From Spirochaetales bacterium (GTDB lineage Bacteria; Spirochaetota; Leptospiria; Leptospirales; Leptonemataceae): 64,000 nt of DNA. Below the pieces are notes generated by a model that was given only the letters and a program-made list of their open reading frames with translations, ran no database searches and was not told the origin of the DNA. This document shows positions 54,302-62,620 of this stretch, in pieces. Both the position numbers and the translations under genes were made by a program. Within the stretch, counting starts at the first letter, position 1, and every line of letters starts with the position of its first letter. The stretch covers positions 1 through 64,000 of the forward strand of contig JACKOY010000008.1 of NCBI GenBank assembly GCA_024233935.1, read 5' to 3'.

Positions 54302-54862
54302 ATGTCGCATTACTCGCGGAACCACGCGCCGCGGGTCTATCTGGAAACCGAACGCCTGGTCCTGCGCGGCTGGACGTCTGCCGACCGGCCCGGCTTCGCA
54401 AGCCTGAACAGGGACCCGGAAGTGATGCGGTACTTTCCGGCCCCACTCAGCGAGTCAGAGTCGGACGCCCTGTTAACCCGCATTGAGCAGGGCCTTGAGC
54501 GCCAGGGTTACGGACTCTTTGCGGCCACTGAGAAGACGAATGGCGGATTTCTGGGTTTCATCGGGCTGAATCGGGCCACGTTCAAGAGTGACTTCACACC
54601 CTGTGTAGAGGTGGGCTGGCGGCTGATGCGTGCGGTCTGGGGTAGAGGTTTTGCGACCGAAGGGGCCCGCGCCTGCCTGGAGTTCGCGCGTCAGGAACTG
54701 AAACTGCCCGAAGTCTATTCTTTCACGGCGCGCAGCAACGCGCGCTCAATCGCAGTCATGCGACGCATCGGGCTTAACTTTGCGGGAGAGTTCGATCATC
54801 CAGACGTGGACGCGAATAACCCCCTGCGAAGGCACGTGCTCTACAGAACCGATTGGACTTGA
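54302..54862 (+). CDS. GNAT-family N-acetyltransferase (RimJ/RimL-like)
   Basis: 186 residues. ETERLVLRGWTSADR is the Acetyltransf_3 N-terminal pattern, and WGRGFATEGARACLEFA is the acetyl-CoA-binding loop. The later SFTARSNARSIAVMRRIGL is the typical C-terminal core. It acetylates a protein N-terminus or a small amine; substrate unknown. Converges with plsC. Confidence 0.88.
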   Translation: MSHYSRNHAPRVYLETERLVLRGWTSADRPGFASLNRDPEVMRYFPAPLSESESDALLTRIEQGLERQGYGLFAATEKTNGGFLGFIGLNRATFKSDFTPCVEVGWRLMRAVWGRGFATEGARACLEFARQELKLPEVYSFTARSNARSIAVMRRIGLNFAGEFDHPDVDANNPLRRHVLYRTDWT

Positions 54863-54900
54863 TAAACGCGAGAGGCCGGACATGCGCCCTGCCTGCCTTT

Positions 54901-55677
54901 TCAGCGCGCCGCACGACTCAGTTCCTGCAACCTGGCAAGGGGCCCCTCTATGATCGAACGCACGTGATCGGAAAGTTGATCGGGGGAGAGATTCTGGTAT
55001 TCATCGGGAAAGATCGGCGGATGCACGACGACCCGCACGGTGCCGGAGTAAATGCGCTGCATAAAGGAACCCTGACGCGGTGGAATAATCCCGGCAGCGC
55101 CGTTGATCGTGACCGGTTGCAGAACAACGGCGGCTCTCTTCGCCAGAATAAAGCCGCCGCGCTTGAAAGGACGCATGGTTCCGTCGGGATGGCCGCGCGT
55201 GCCTTCGGCAAAGACGATTACGGAGTTCCCTTCCTGTATTCGTACCGCCGCTGCGTACAGGGAATCCAGGGACTTCTTTCGATTCTCCCGTTCGACCGGT
55301 ATATAGCCCGCCCCTGCCATGAGCCATCCGAAAACCGGAATGCGAAACAAGGATGCCTTCGCCATCCATGCAAAGCGCACTTTCAGGAAGTGATACATTA
55401 CGAGAACATCCAGCAGACTTTGGTGATTCGAAACAACAATCACGGTGTCGTCATTGTAGAGGTTTTCTTCGTTTTCGACGATGATCTTGATTCCGCTCAG
55501 ACGCGCAAGGATCCGGGCCCAGAGAACTCCGTTGGCGTGAATGAAACGGCGTGCCCCGAACAGGAGTGCCGGAAGGATGAGCAAACCCTGGACGAAGGTC
55601 ACTCCAAAGAGAACCAGCCACAATGCCATCGAGCGCAAGAGCACCAGAGGCCCATCTTTGCGATTCCGGGTCGCCAT
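54901..55677 (-). CDS. 1-acyl-sn-glycerol-3-phosphate acyltransferase (PlsC family)
   Basis: 258 residues from ATG 55677. A membrane helix (LRSMALWLVLFGVTFVQG) precedes the acyltransferase motifs: NHQSLLD (H-x4-D), an Arg/Gly-rich GAGYIPVER, EGTRGHPDG and PVTING. It acylates lysophosphatidate in phospholipid synthesis. The ferredoxin-type gene ends 35 bases upstream on the same strand, so they may be cotranscribed. Confidence 0.92.
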   Translation of the reverse strand: MATRNRKDGPLVLLRSMALWLVLFGVTFVQGLLILPALLFGARRFIHANGVLWARILARLSGIKIIVENEENLYNDDTVIVVSNHQSLLDVLVMYHFLKVRFAWMAKASLFRIPVFGWLMAGAGYIPVERENRKKSLDSLYAAAVRIQEGNSVIVFAEGTRGHPDGTMRPFKRGGFILAKRAAVVLQPVTINGAAGIIPPRQGSFMQRIYSGTVRVVVHPPIFPDEYQNLSPDQLSDHVRSIIEGPLARLQELSRAAR

Positions 55678-55711
55678 GGGTTCCCGAAGCCTGCGAAGCC
55701 TGCCCCCGGCG

Positions 55712-56404
55712 TCAATCCACAATCTGTGGGGAGGTGCTTGCCTCATCGAGCACTACTTTGATGGCCCGGGGCAAGGCGGGGCAAGCTTCCACACATTGCC
55801 CACAGCCTGTGCATTGATCGGAAAACTCCGGCTCGGGACCTCGACCAAAATGGACCACTCCCTCGACCGGGCAGGCGTCCCGGCAGGAACGGCAAACCCG
55901 CGGCCTTCCCAGGCGGTCCCTGGGCCGGAAGCCATAATTGAACGGCAGATTGGCGCACCGGCCCGGCTGGAGCTCCGCCTGACCAAAGCGGGGCACGTAA
56001 CCCTCCGCCAGCGGAAGCAAGGCGCCGTCCGAACAGGCCGCGATGCAGGGAAAGTCCGGGCAAAGATGGCAAGCTACGTGGTTGGGATCGAGCAGAGGAC
56101 CGCTCGACTCATCGGAAGCATAGAGCACGCCATAGGGACAGGCTTCGATGCAATCACCGCAACGCGTGCAGGCGGCGTCGAAGGCCTCGGCGTCGGCCAG
56201 GGCGCCCGGAGGCCGTGCTGCCGGAGGTGGCTCGTGCAGGTCTTCCTGGCCCTGCCGGTCCAGCAGATAGTCCAGGCCGCGCGGGTCGAGCACGTTGGCA
56301 AGCCCCTGGAGCTGGCGGTCGAGCACACGGCCCACGGCATTGTTGCGCAGAAAGTCGGCGGCCAGTTCACGAAGCCCCTCCCCGAAGAAACCGCGCCGGT
56401 CCAT
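55712..56404 (-). CDS. NapF/MauM-type ferredoxin with four Cys clusters
   Basis: 230 residues, no clear signal peptide. Four Fe-S motifs: CTRCGDCIEACP, CHLCPDFPCIAAC, CRSCRDACP and CTGCGQCVEACP. The pattern of two standard 4Fe-4S sites with variant ones between is characteristic of the NapF/NapG/MauM electron-carrier group. No nitrate reductase or amine dehydrogenase genes lie in the window, so its partner is unknown. Confidence 0.85.
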   Translation of the reverse strand: MDRRGFFGEGLRELAADFLRNNAVGRVLDRQLQGLANVLDPRGLDYLLDRQGQEDLHEPPPAARPPGALADAEAFDAACTRCGDCIEACPYGVLYASDESSGPLLDPNHVACHLCPDFPCIAACSDGALLPLAEGYVPRFGQAELQPGRCANLPFNYGFRPRDRLGRPRVCRSCRDACPVEGVVHFGRGPEPEFSDQCTGCGQCVEACPALPRAIKVVLDEASTSPQIVD

Positions 56405-56492
56405 GCCAACAGAACCCGTGCTGCGGGTGCGCTGTCAGTTAAATTCCTAATATTTCGTCGCCCAACTCCGATGAATTCCAAAAGGCCTACTT

Positions 56493-57482
56493 ATGGAACA
56501 AACTCAACTGCTGCAACGCCGGATTCAGGAGCGCAGGGCAAAAGAGGACCCACCGGGCGATGTGCGTCTGGTCCCCTGCGATGCCTGTGGCAGCATGCAA
56601 CTCCTGTCGGTGCTCGAAAAGGCATCCAGTCGCGGCGAGGTGTACCAGGTTTCCCGATGCCGGGACTGCAGCCTCGTGCAGGTGAATCCGCAGCCCGACC
56701 TGGCCCGGGTTGAACCGTACTACGCGGACGAATATTTTGAGCGGCGGACGGATCGGGGTTATGCCAACTACTACTCCGAAAACATCAAACAGGAAATCCG
56801 GCGGGTCTACAATCTGAACCTGAATGATCTGGATTTCTTCGACTACGAACGCCAGCTTTTTGGAGAATCCTGGCTGGTAGAATCTCTATCCGGCGATCCG
56901 AAATTGGGCCGGAAGCATACGCCGGTGGCCCTGGACGTCGGATGCGCGGCCGGTTACTTCGTCGAGTACCTGCGCGACCGGAATTGGGAGGCCAGGGGAG
57001 TGGAGTTGTCGCGCAAGGCGGCCCACTTCGGGCTCTTCGAACTTGAGCTCGATATCATCGTGGGGGACTTCTTGAACTGCAACCGCCTTGAAGCCGAGAG
57101 CTACGACCTGATCACACTCTGGGCTTCCATTGAGCACATGCACAGCCCGCGTCGGGTTCTCGAACAAGCGCACCACCTATTGAAACCCGGAGGCAGAATG
57201 TTACTCTCCACCTGTCGCTACGGATGGCTCGCCCGTATGCGAGGCGCGCGCTGGCGTTACATGAATGTTCCCGAGCATCTGTACTTCTTCTCGCTCGCGG
57301 GCCTCAAGGGACTGGCCCGGCAGGTGGGATTGCAGACGGTTTGCAGCGTGACGTACGGTTCCGGAATGACCACACGCCCGGACGCGGGGCCCCTTTACCG
57401 GGTGGCCAAACGCCTGGCCGATCCGCTGGTCAAGCTGACCAATCAAGGCGACATGATGGCGCTGCATCTGATCAAGGCCTGA
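56493..57482 (+). CDS. SAM-dependent methyltransferase with N-terminal zinc finger
   Basis: 329 residues. Residues 29-60 contain CDAC and CRDC pairs, a zinc-ribbon-like element seen at the N-terminus of some natural-product and sugar methyltransferases. The Rossmann-type methyltransferase core has ALDVGCAAGYFVEYL and the acidic GVELSRKA, then YDLITLWASIEHM and LKPGGRMLL. It ends five bases before the SDR, so they form an operon. Substrate unknown. Confidence 0.85.
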   Translation: MEQTQLLQRRIQERRAKEDPPGDVRLVPCDACGSMQLLSVLEKASSRGEVYQVSRCRDCSLVQVNPQPDLARVEPYYADEYFERRTDRGYANYYSENIKQEIRRVYNLNLNDLDFFDYERQLFGESWLVESLSGDPKLGRKHTPVALDVGCAAGYFVEYLRDRNWEARGVELSRKAAHFGLFELELDIIVGDFLNCNRLEAESYDLITLWASIEHMHSPRRVLEQAHHLLKPGGRMLLSTCRYGWLARMRGARWRYMNVPEHLYFFSLAGLKGLARQVGLQTVCSVTYGSGMTTRPDAGPLYRVAKRLADPLVKLTNQGDMMALHLIKA

Positions 57483-57486
57483 AGAA

Positions 57487-58335
57487 TTGGCCTCCGATCC
57501 GATAGCTGTTGTGACGGGCGGTTCCAGCGGTATCGGTCGGGCGCTTGCGTTGGAATTGCTGAGGCGAGGGTACCGGGTGGCGGTAGTTTCGCGCGACCCC
57601 GGCCGTCGAAAGAAGATCGAACGTGAACTCCATGATTTCGCGGCGCGATTGGGACAGAGTGCACCGCCATCGTGCCTGGCGTTGCGCGCCGACGTTCGCA
57701 ACTATCGGGAACTGCGCAGTGCGGCAGCCGAAGTGGAAGAGAAACTCGGCGCTGTGTCTCTGGTGGTCCATGCGGCCGGAGCAGCGCGTCCCGGGTACGC
57801 GGATCAACTTCCCATTCGAACCTACCGCGAGCAAATGGAGTTGAACTTTCTGGGAACCGTGCACGCGGTCCGGGCCTTCGGCGCCGCCATGCTCGATCGC
57901 GGACAGGGCAGTCTGGTGACGTTTTCCTCGGTCGCGGCTTTCTTGCCGGTGTTCGGGTTCTCTGCGTATGCGCCCGCGAAGGCAGCCGTCATCGCCTACG
58001 CCGAAACAATCCGGCAGGAGTACCGTCACCGTGGCGTGCGGGTGCATGTGGTTTGCCCGCCCGATACTCAAACCCCGGGGCTTTCGCGCGAAAACGAACA
58101 CAAGCCCTACGAAACGATGGAGCTTTCGCGTGGCGCTGGCCTATTAGAACCCGAAGAGGTCGCCAGACAGGTACTGCGCGGTGTGCGTCGGGGGCGATTT
58201 CTGATTGTGCCGGGAACTCCGTCGAAGCTGCTCTTTTCGCTGAGCCGCCATCTACCCGGACTCACACGCCTGCTACTGGACCGCGAAATCCGAAAGATTC
58301 GGAAAGGGGATCCTGGCAAGGCCACACAACCATAG
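57487..58335 (+). CDS. 3-ketodihydrosphingosine-reductase-like SDR
   Basis: 282 residues, TTG start at 57487. TGGSSGIGRALA, and an intact Ser-Tyr-Lys set (SSVAAFLP, then SAYAPAKAA). The segment PPDTQTPGLSRENEHKPYET closely resembles the distinctive PPDTDTPG-E-EN-KP-ET region of eukaryotic 3-ketosphinganine reductase (KDSR). It could reduce a long-chain ketone in sphingolipid or a related lipid pathway. No serine palmitoyltransferase lies nearby. A small conserved protein follows. Confidence 0.82.
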   Translation: MASDPIAVVTGGSSGIGRALALELLRRGYRVAVVSRDPGRRKKIERELHDFAARLGQSAPPSCLALRADVRNYRELRSAAAEVEEKLGAVSLVVHAAGAARPGYADQLPIRTYREQMELNFLGTVHAVRAFGAAMLDRGQGSLVTFSSVAAFLPVFGFSAYAPAKAAVIAYAETIRQEYRHRGVRVHVVCPPDTQTPGLSRENEHKPYETMELSRGAGLLEPEEVARQVLRGVRRGRFLIVPGTPSKLLFSLSRHLPGLTRLLLDREIRKIRKGDPGKATQP

Positions 58336-58395
58336 ATTTTTAACTGACGGAAATAACGGAACCTCATACCGTGCCTTCGCTTCGGGGGTGTGGAA

Positions 58396-58758
58396 ATGGA
58401 GATAGTTGGTCTTGAGAACATGAGCGGGGAAAGATTGCAGTACGAACTGCAACGCGGCGGGCGATTTGTCTTTTTCTATTATACCTTTTCTGTTTTGATC
58501 ATGACTTTTCGTCGGGGCTCCTCAATCTATTTTGTGCCGGCGGGAGAAAGCGTGGCCGGGAAAGCCCTGATGTACTCTCTGCTGACCTTTCTGGTCGGCT
58601 GGTGGGGCTTTCCCTGGGGTCCGATTTACACCATCCAGTCGCTCTTCGTGAACCTCTCCGGTGGCAAGGATGTAACCGGTGAGGTGGTTCAGGCTTTGAC
58701 GTCTTCGACCGCCCCCGATGAAACACCGCCGGGATCCACACCTTCCAATGCAACCTGA
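58396..58758 (+). CDS. Conserved small membrane protein of unknown function
   Basis: 120 residues. ATG at 58396 is chosen; a GTG at 58390 would add two residues. Two hydrophobic segments (FVFFYYTFSVLIMTF and LMYSLLTFLVGWWGFPWG) flank RRGSSIYFVPAGES, and the GWWGFPWGPIYTI motif is very distinctive. I recall this pattern from uncharacterised bacterial proteins, for instance in Planctomycetes, but know no function. Acidic Pro-rich C-terminus. Confidence 0.68.
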   Translation: MEIVGLENMSGERLQYELQRGGRFVFFYYTFSVLIMTFRRGSSIYFVPAGESVAGKALMYSLLTFLVGWWGFPWGPIYTIQSLFVNLSGGKDVTGEVVQALTSSTAPDETPPGSTPSNAT

Positions 58759-58813
58759 GCTCATCAGCGCGGTTCCGCGAGGCGGAGCTTAAGCATTTGA
58801 CAGGCGCTCCGGG

Positions 58814-59878
58814 ATGTCGCGCGCTGGGACCATGCTTACACGCACCGCCTGGCGGACCCCGGGAGCCGGATCCCTCGACCGCCTGAAAATGGTCGAGGAA
58901 CCGCTGGCCGAACCAGCTCCGGGTGAAGCGCGTGTACGTGTGGCGGCCGTTGGACTGAACTTCGCTGATATTTTCGCGCTGCTGGGTTTGTATTCGGCCA
59001 CTCCAAAGGGTAGCTTTGTGCCCGGCCTGGAGTTCGCCGGCACCATCGAAGCTCTACCGGGCAAAAAAAGAAACGCGCCGCTCAAAGAAGGCGATCGTGT
59101 GCTGGGGGTCAAACGCTTTGGAGCCTATGCCAGCCATCTGAACGTCAAAACCGATTACCTGAGAAAACTACCACGCGGCTACAGCTTTGCCCAGGGTGCG
59201 GCCCTGCCCGCCCAGGGACTGACCGCGTACTATGCGCTCTTTGAACTGGGCAATCTCAAGAAAGGCGATACGGTTCTGGTGCATTCGGCTGCGGGTGGGG
59301 TGGGCTTGATCGCGCTCGACATGATCAAAAGAACCGGGGCCCACGCGATTGGGACTGTAGGTCATGAATCCAAGCTGAACCATCTTCGGGAACTCGCAGG
59401 GCTGTCCCCGAACCACATGCTTTTGCGCGATCGAAAGCGGTTCGCGGTGGACCTTGACCAGCGCTTGAAGGCAGTCGGTCGAAAAGGATTCGACGTGGTC
59501 CTGGATTCCATTGCCGGCCCGTACTTCTTTCCGGCCTTTGAACGCCTGCTGCCGGCCGGGCGGCACGTATTATTCGGCGCCGCCGATTTCATGCCGGTGG
59601 GTGCGCGGCCGAACTACCTTCGATTGGGATGGCAATACCTCCGAAGGCCGCGTTTGGACCCGGTGCAAATGATCTCGGAGAATCGGTCGGTCCTGGCCTT
59701 TAATCTGATCTGGATGTGGGATCGTGTGGAACTGTTCGCTCGTTTCTACGATGCGATGCTCCGCTTAAAACCCCACGCTCCCCACGTCGGACACCAATAC
59801 CCCTTCGCTCAGACTCCGAGCGCCCTGCGATTCTTTCAAAGTGGTCGGAGCGTTGGCAAAGTTGTGCTGGAGCTTTGA
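58814..59878 (+). CDS. VAT-1-like medium-chain reductase (zinc-independent)
   Basis: 354 residues. Quinone-oxidoreductase-type MDR: ARVRVAAVGLNFADIF, the HSAAGGVGLIAL cofactor motif, and a VLDSIAG region. It lacks the structural zinc Cys set. The sequence resembles eukaryotic synaptic vesicle membrane protein VAT-1 homologues. Start ambiguity: ATG 58814 or the in-frame ATG 58832. The stop overlaps the recG TTG start, so the genes are coupled. Confidence 0.85.
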   Translation: MSRAGTMLTRTAWRTPGAGSLDRLKMVEEPLAEPAPGEARVRVAAVGLNFADIFALLGLYSATPKGSFVPGLEFAGTIEALPGKKRNAPLKEGDRVLGVKRFGAYASHLNVKTDYLRKLPRGYSFAQGAALPAQGLTAYYALFELGNLKKGDTVLVHSAAGGVGLIALDMIKRTGAHAIGTVGHESKLNHLRELAGLSPNHMLLRDRKRFAVDLDQRLKAVGRKGFDVVLDSIAGPYFFPAFERLLPAGRHVLFGAADFMPVGARPNYLRLGWQYLRRPRLDPVQMISENRSVLAFNLIWMWDRVELFARFYDAMLRLKPHAPHVGHQYPFAQTPSALRFFQSGRSVGKVVLEL

Positions 59879-61938
59879 AGCGCAGCGTCTCGGTACTTTC
59901 CGGTGTTGGTCCGGCCCGCCAGAAGATTCTGGCGGAAGCGGGCATCGAATCGATTGGCGATCTGCTCTACTATTTTCCGAGACGCTACGTCGATCGCACA
60001 CTCACCGATTCTACGGTGCTTCAGGCCGGCCATGAGGTCACGCTGATTGTCGTCGTCCAGAATCAGTACGTAACCCATGGGCGGAGGGGCTCGAGACTCG
60101 TCGTGCAGGTACGCACGCTGACGGGTGAAGGGCTGACCCTGGTTTGGTTTCGCGGTGTCCCGTACTTTCGCAAACTAATCGAGAGTGATCAGACGCTGAT
60201 TGTTTCGGGCCGGCTCGACTTCTTTCAGGGATTGCAGATGGTCCATCCCGACTTCGAGTTGATCGACGCGGACGATCAGCAGGCTCTGGTGCATGTTGGG
60301 CGCATTATTCCGCTCTACCCGACCACCGAAAGCCTGCGCAAACAGCATCTCGATAGCCGGGGTTTTCGGCGCTTGATTTCCCAGGCGCTCGAACTTGCCG
60401 ACTTAGAAGTGGAGGAAGTCATACCGGACACAATCCTGAATTCGCGGGCCCTGGCGGGCAGACGAGAGGCCCTGTCTCAGATTCACTATCCCGAATCCCA
60501 CGATCGCCTGCAAGCGGCCCAACACCGAATGAAGTACGAAGAACTGTTCCTCTTCGGAGTACTCATGGTGCAAAAGAAACGGTCGCGCGCAGAGATACCC
60601 CGCCAGGTCCATCCTGTGAGTCCAGGAATCTCGAAGGAATTCGAAAGACTGCGGGAGACACTGCCCTTTCGCCTGACCGCAGATCAAGAAAACGCCATCG
60701 GTCAGATACTGAACGCCGTAGGGGGCTCTGAGTCCGGAGCGTTTCTGCTGCAGGGGGACGTGGGCTCTGGAAAGACGGTGGTCGCCCTGGCGATTGCGCT
60801 GCACTACATAGACGCCGGTCTGCAGGTCGCATTGATGGCGCCCACAGAAGTGCTGGCACGGCAGCATTTTCAAACTCTTGTGAACTTGATCGGGCTGAGC
60901 GAAAACACCCGCATAGAAATGGTCGCAGGACAGGGGGCTAAGACCAAAAGCCGGCAGGCGGCCATCGAACGCATACGGACCGGCGATGCAAACCTGGTGG
61001 TGGGCACCCATGCCCTTATAGAAGACGCCATCGAGTTCAGTCGATTGGGACTTGTGGTGATTGACGAACAACACCGCTTTGGTGTGGAACAACGAGAAAA
61101 GATCCGGAGCAAGGGCTTGAATCCGGACACCATCGCCATGACCGCGACTCCCATTCCGCGGTCCCTGTGCCTGACCGAATACGCCGACCTTGATCTGGTC
61201 CTATTGCGTGAACGCCCGGCAGGTCGAAAACCGGTTCAGACATTGTTACTGAATGAGGCGCGACGATCCGGCCTTCACAAGTCCATCCGAAAGCACGTAT
61301 CGATGGGCCGGCAGTGTTTCATTGTGTACCCCGTCATCGATGAGTCCGCGAAGCTCGATCTCCGGGCCGCGTCGGATGCATACGAAGAGCTATCGAAGAC
61401 AGTGTTCCCGGACTTCAGGGTGGGCTTGCTCCATGGCCGACTGAAAGCGGCCGAGAAGGAGCGCACCATGTCGGACTTTCGATCCGGGCGGCTGCAAATC
61501 CTTGTGACAACGACCGTGATTGAGGTGGGCATTGATGTGCCTAATGCGACCATCATGGTGGTTGAGCATGCCGAACGCTTTGGAATCTCGCAACTGCACC
61601 AGCTGCGGGGAAGGGTCGGGCGCGGTAGCGAGGAGAGTTTTTGCGTCCTGGTATCGGACGCAGAAGGCGAAGAAGCCCTGCAGCGACTGACCGCGATCCG
61701 GGACACGGATGATGGCTTTACGCTGGCAGAAATCGACATGCAAATGCGGGGGCCGGGAGAGTTGTTGGGTCTGCGCCAGCACGGGTTTCCGGGGTTCCTG
61801 CTGGCAGACCTGCTCGGGGATCGCGACCTGGCCGAAGTGGCCCATTCGGACGCTAACCGATATCCCGATATCGGCGAAGAGGCCCGTCGCCTGATTCGCA
61901 GGCGCTTCCAGCAGGGCGTCTCTGTGTTTCCAAACTAG
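59875..61938 (+). CDS. recG: ATP-dependent DNA helicase RecG
   Basis: 687 residues. TTG at 59875 overlaps the previous stop (TTGA), with GGAG just upstream. N-terminal helix-hairpin-helix-like LSGVGPARQKILAEAG, then the wedge OB domain, then helicase motifs: GDVGSGKT (Walker A), DEQHRFGV (Walker B), TATPIPRSL, VTTTVIEVGIDVPNA and HQLRGRVGRG. It reverses stalled replication forks and processes recombination junctions. The end overlaps the convergent DUF1564 gene by four bases. Confidence 0.96.
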   Translation: MKRSVSVLSGVGPARQKILAEAGIESIGDLLYYFPRRYVDRTLTDSTVLQAGHEVTLIVVVQNQYVTHGRRGSRLVVQVRTLTGEGLTLVWFRGVPYFRKLIESDQTLIVSGRLDFFQGLQMVHPDFELIDADDQQALVHVGRIIPLYPTTESLRKQHLDSRGFRRLISQALELADLEVEEVIPDTILNSRALAGRREALSQIHYPESHDRLQAAQHRMKYEELFLFGVLMVQKKRSRAEIPRQVHPVSPGISKEFERLRETLPFRLTADQENAIGQILNAVGGSESGAFLLQGDVGSGKTVVALAIALHYIDAGLQVALMAPTEVLARQHFQTLVNLIGLSENTRIEMVAGQGAKTKSRQAAIERIRTGDANLVVGTHALIEDAIEFSRLGLVVIDEQHRFGVEQREKIRSKGLNPDTIAMTATPIPRSLCLTEYADLDLVLLRERPAGRKPVQTLLLNEARRSGLHKSIRKHVSMGRQCFIVYPVIDESAKLDLRAASDAYEELSKTVFPDFRVGLLHGRLKAAEKERTMSDFRSGRLQILVTTTVIEVGIDVPNATIMVVEHAERFGISQLHQLRGRVGRGSEESFCVLVSDAEGEEALQRLTAIRDTDDGFTLAEIDMQMRGPGELLGLRQHGFPGFLLADLLGDRDLAEVAHSDANRYPDIGEEARRLIRRRFQQGVSVFPN

Positions 61939-62462
61939 TACGGATCAGGGGGTTCCCACTCATTCCGGGGGGGAGGGCCGCAATCTCTCGGATTTATCCA
62001 CAATTTCCGGCGCGCCGCGCGTTTTTCCCGCCACAAAACGGCGGTAAATCGAAGAATTCGCACACGCGCGGATGGAGTTCCAACCTTTCCGATTCCGGGG
62101 TGTAGAGTGCGAGATCTGTCCCAAAGGACCAGAAGAACGAACAGTCGGCAGGCCGATACTCCATGGACCTGGGCGAGCATTTTCAACTCCACCCAGTCCT
62201 CTATTGGGCACCGAAAGTTCAGAGGTTCCAGCCCGAGACCCTCGGCCTGATAGCCCGTTGTGAGGCGGTCTCGTCCCTTTACGCGAAGCCGGGCTCGGCC
62301 CTGGTATCGACGCAAGAGCGAGGCCAGGTAGCGTGCCAGCGCACGTTTGCGAAACTGGGCAAGCCGGGATTCAAGAAACGAGAGCAATTCCCGGGGAATC
62401 AGAACGGTACAAACCGGATTGTTCGGGCGAAAAGCCGCGCGGGAGACATTCGGAGGTGCCAT
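61935..62462 (-). CDS. DUF1564-like protein (second copy)
   Basis: 175 residues from ATG 62462. The LIPRELLSFLESRLAQFRK helix, RALARYLASLLRRYQGRARL and, further on, EDWVELKMLAQVHGVSACRL match the DUF1564 layout seen at 20402-20884. C-terminal extension is basic. Function unknown. Divergent from nhaA, 158 bases apart. Its 3' end overlaps recG by four bases. Presence of two copies supports Leptospirales affiliation. Confidence 0.68.
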   Translation of the reverse strand: MAPPNVSRAAFRPNNPVCTVLIPRELLSFLESRLAQFRKRALARYLASLLRRYQGRARLRVKGRDRLTTGYQAEGLGLEPLNFRCPIEDWVELKMLAQVHGVSACRLFVLLVLWDRSRTLHPGIGKVGTPSARVRILRFTAVLWREKRAARRKLWINPRDCGPPPRNEWEPPDPY

Positions 62463-62620
62463 AAAGCGGTACGGTCGCCGAAATCGGATTCGTTGCGCGT
62501 TTTTTTGTCGAGCGCGCGGTCGCATGCTTCCAGCCGCCAAAAAGGCTGGACTCTGCCAGGGCAAAAACCAGAGTTACGCGCGCTCCGGCTGAACAGACGC
62601 AGGGGAAGCAAGACCGACAG

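Noticed and set aside
54853..56713. Two long plus-strand open frames (54853-55761 and 55541-56713) opposite plsC and the ferredoxin gene
   Set aside because: The minus-strand genes have clear catalytic and Fe-S motifs. The plus-strand frames have none and would cover both.
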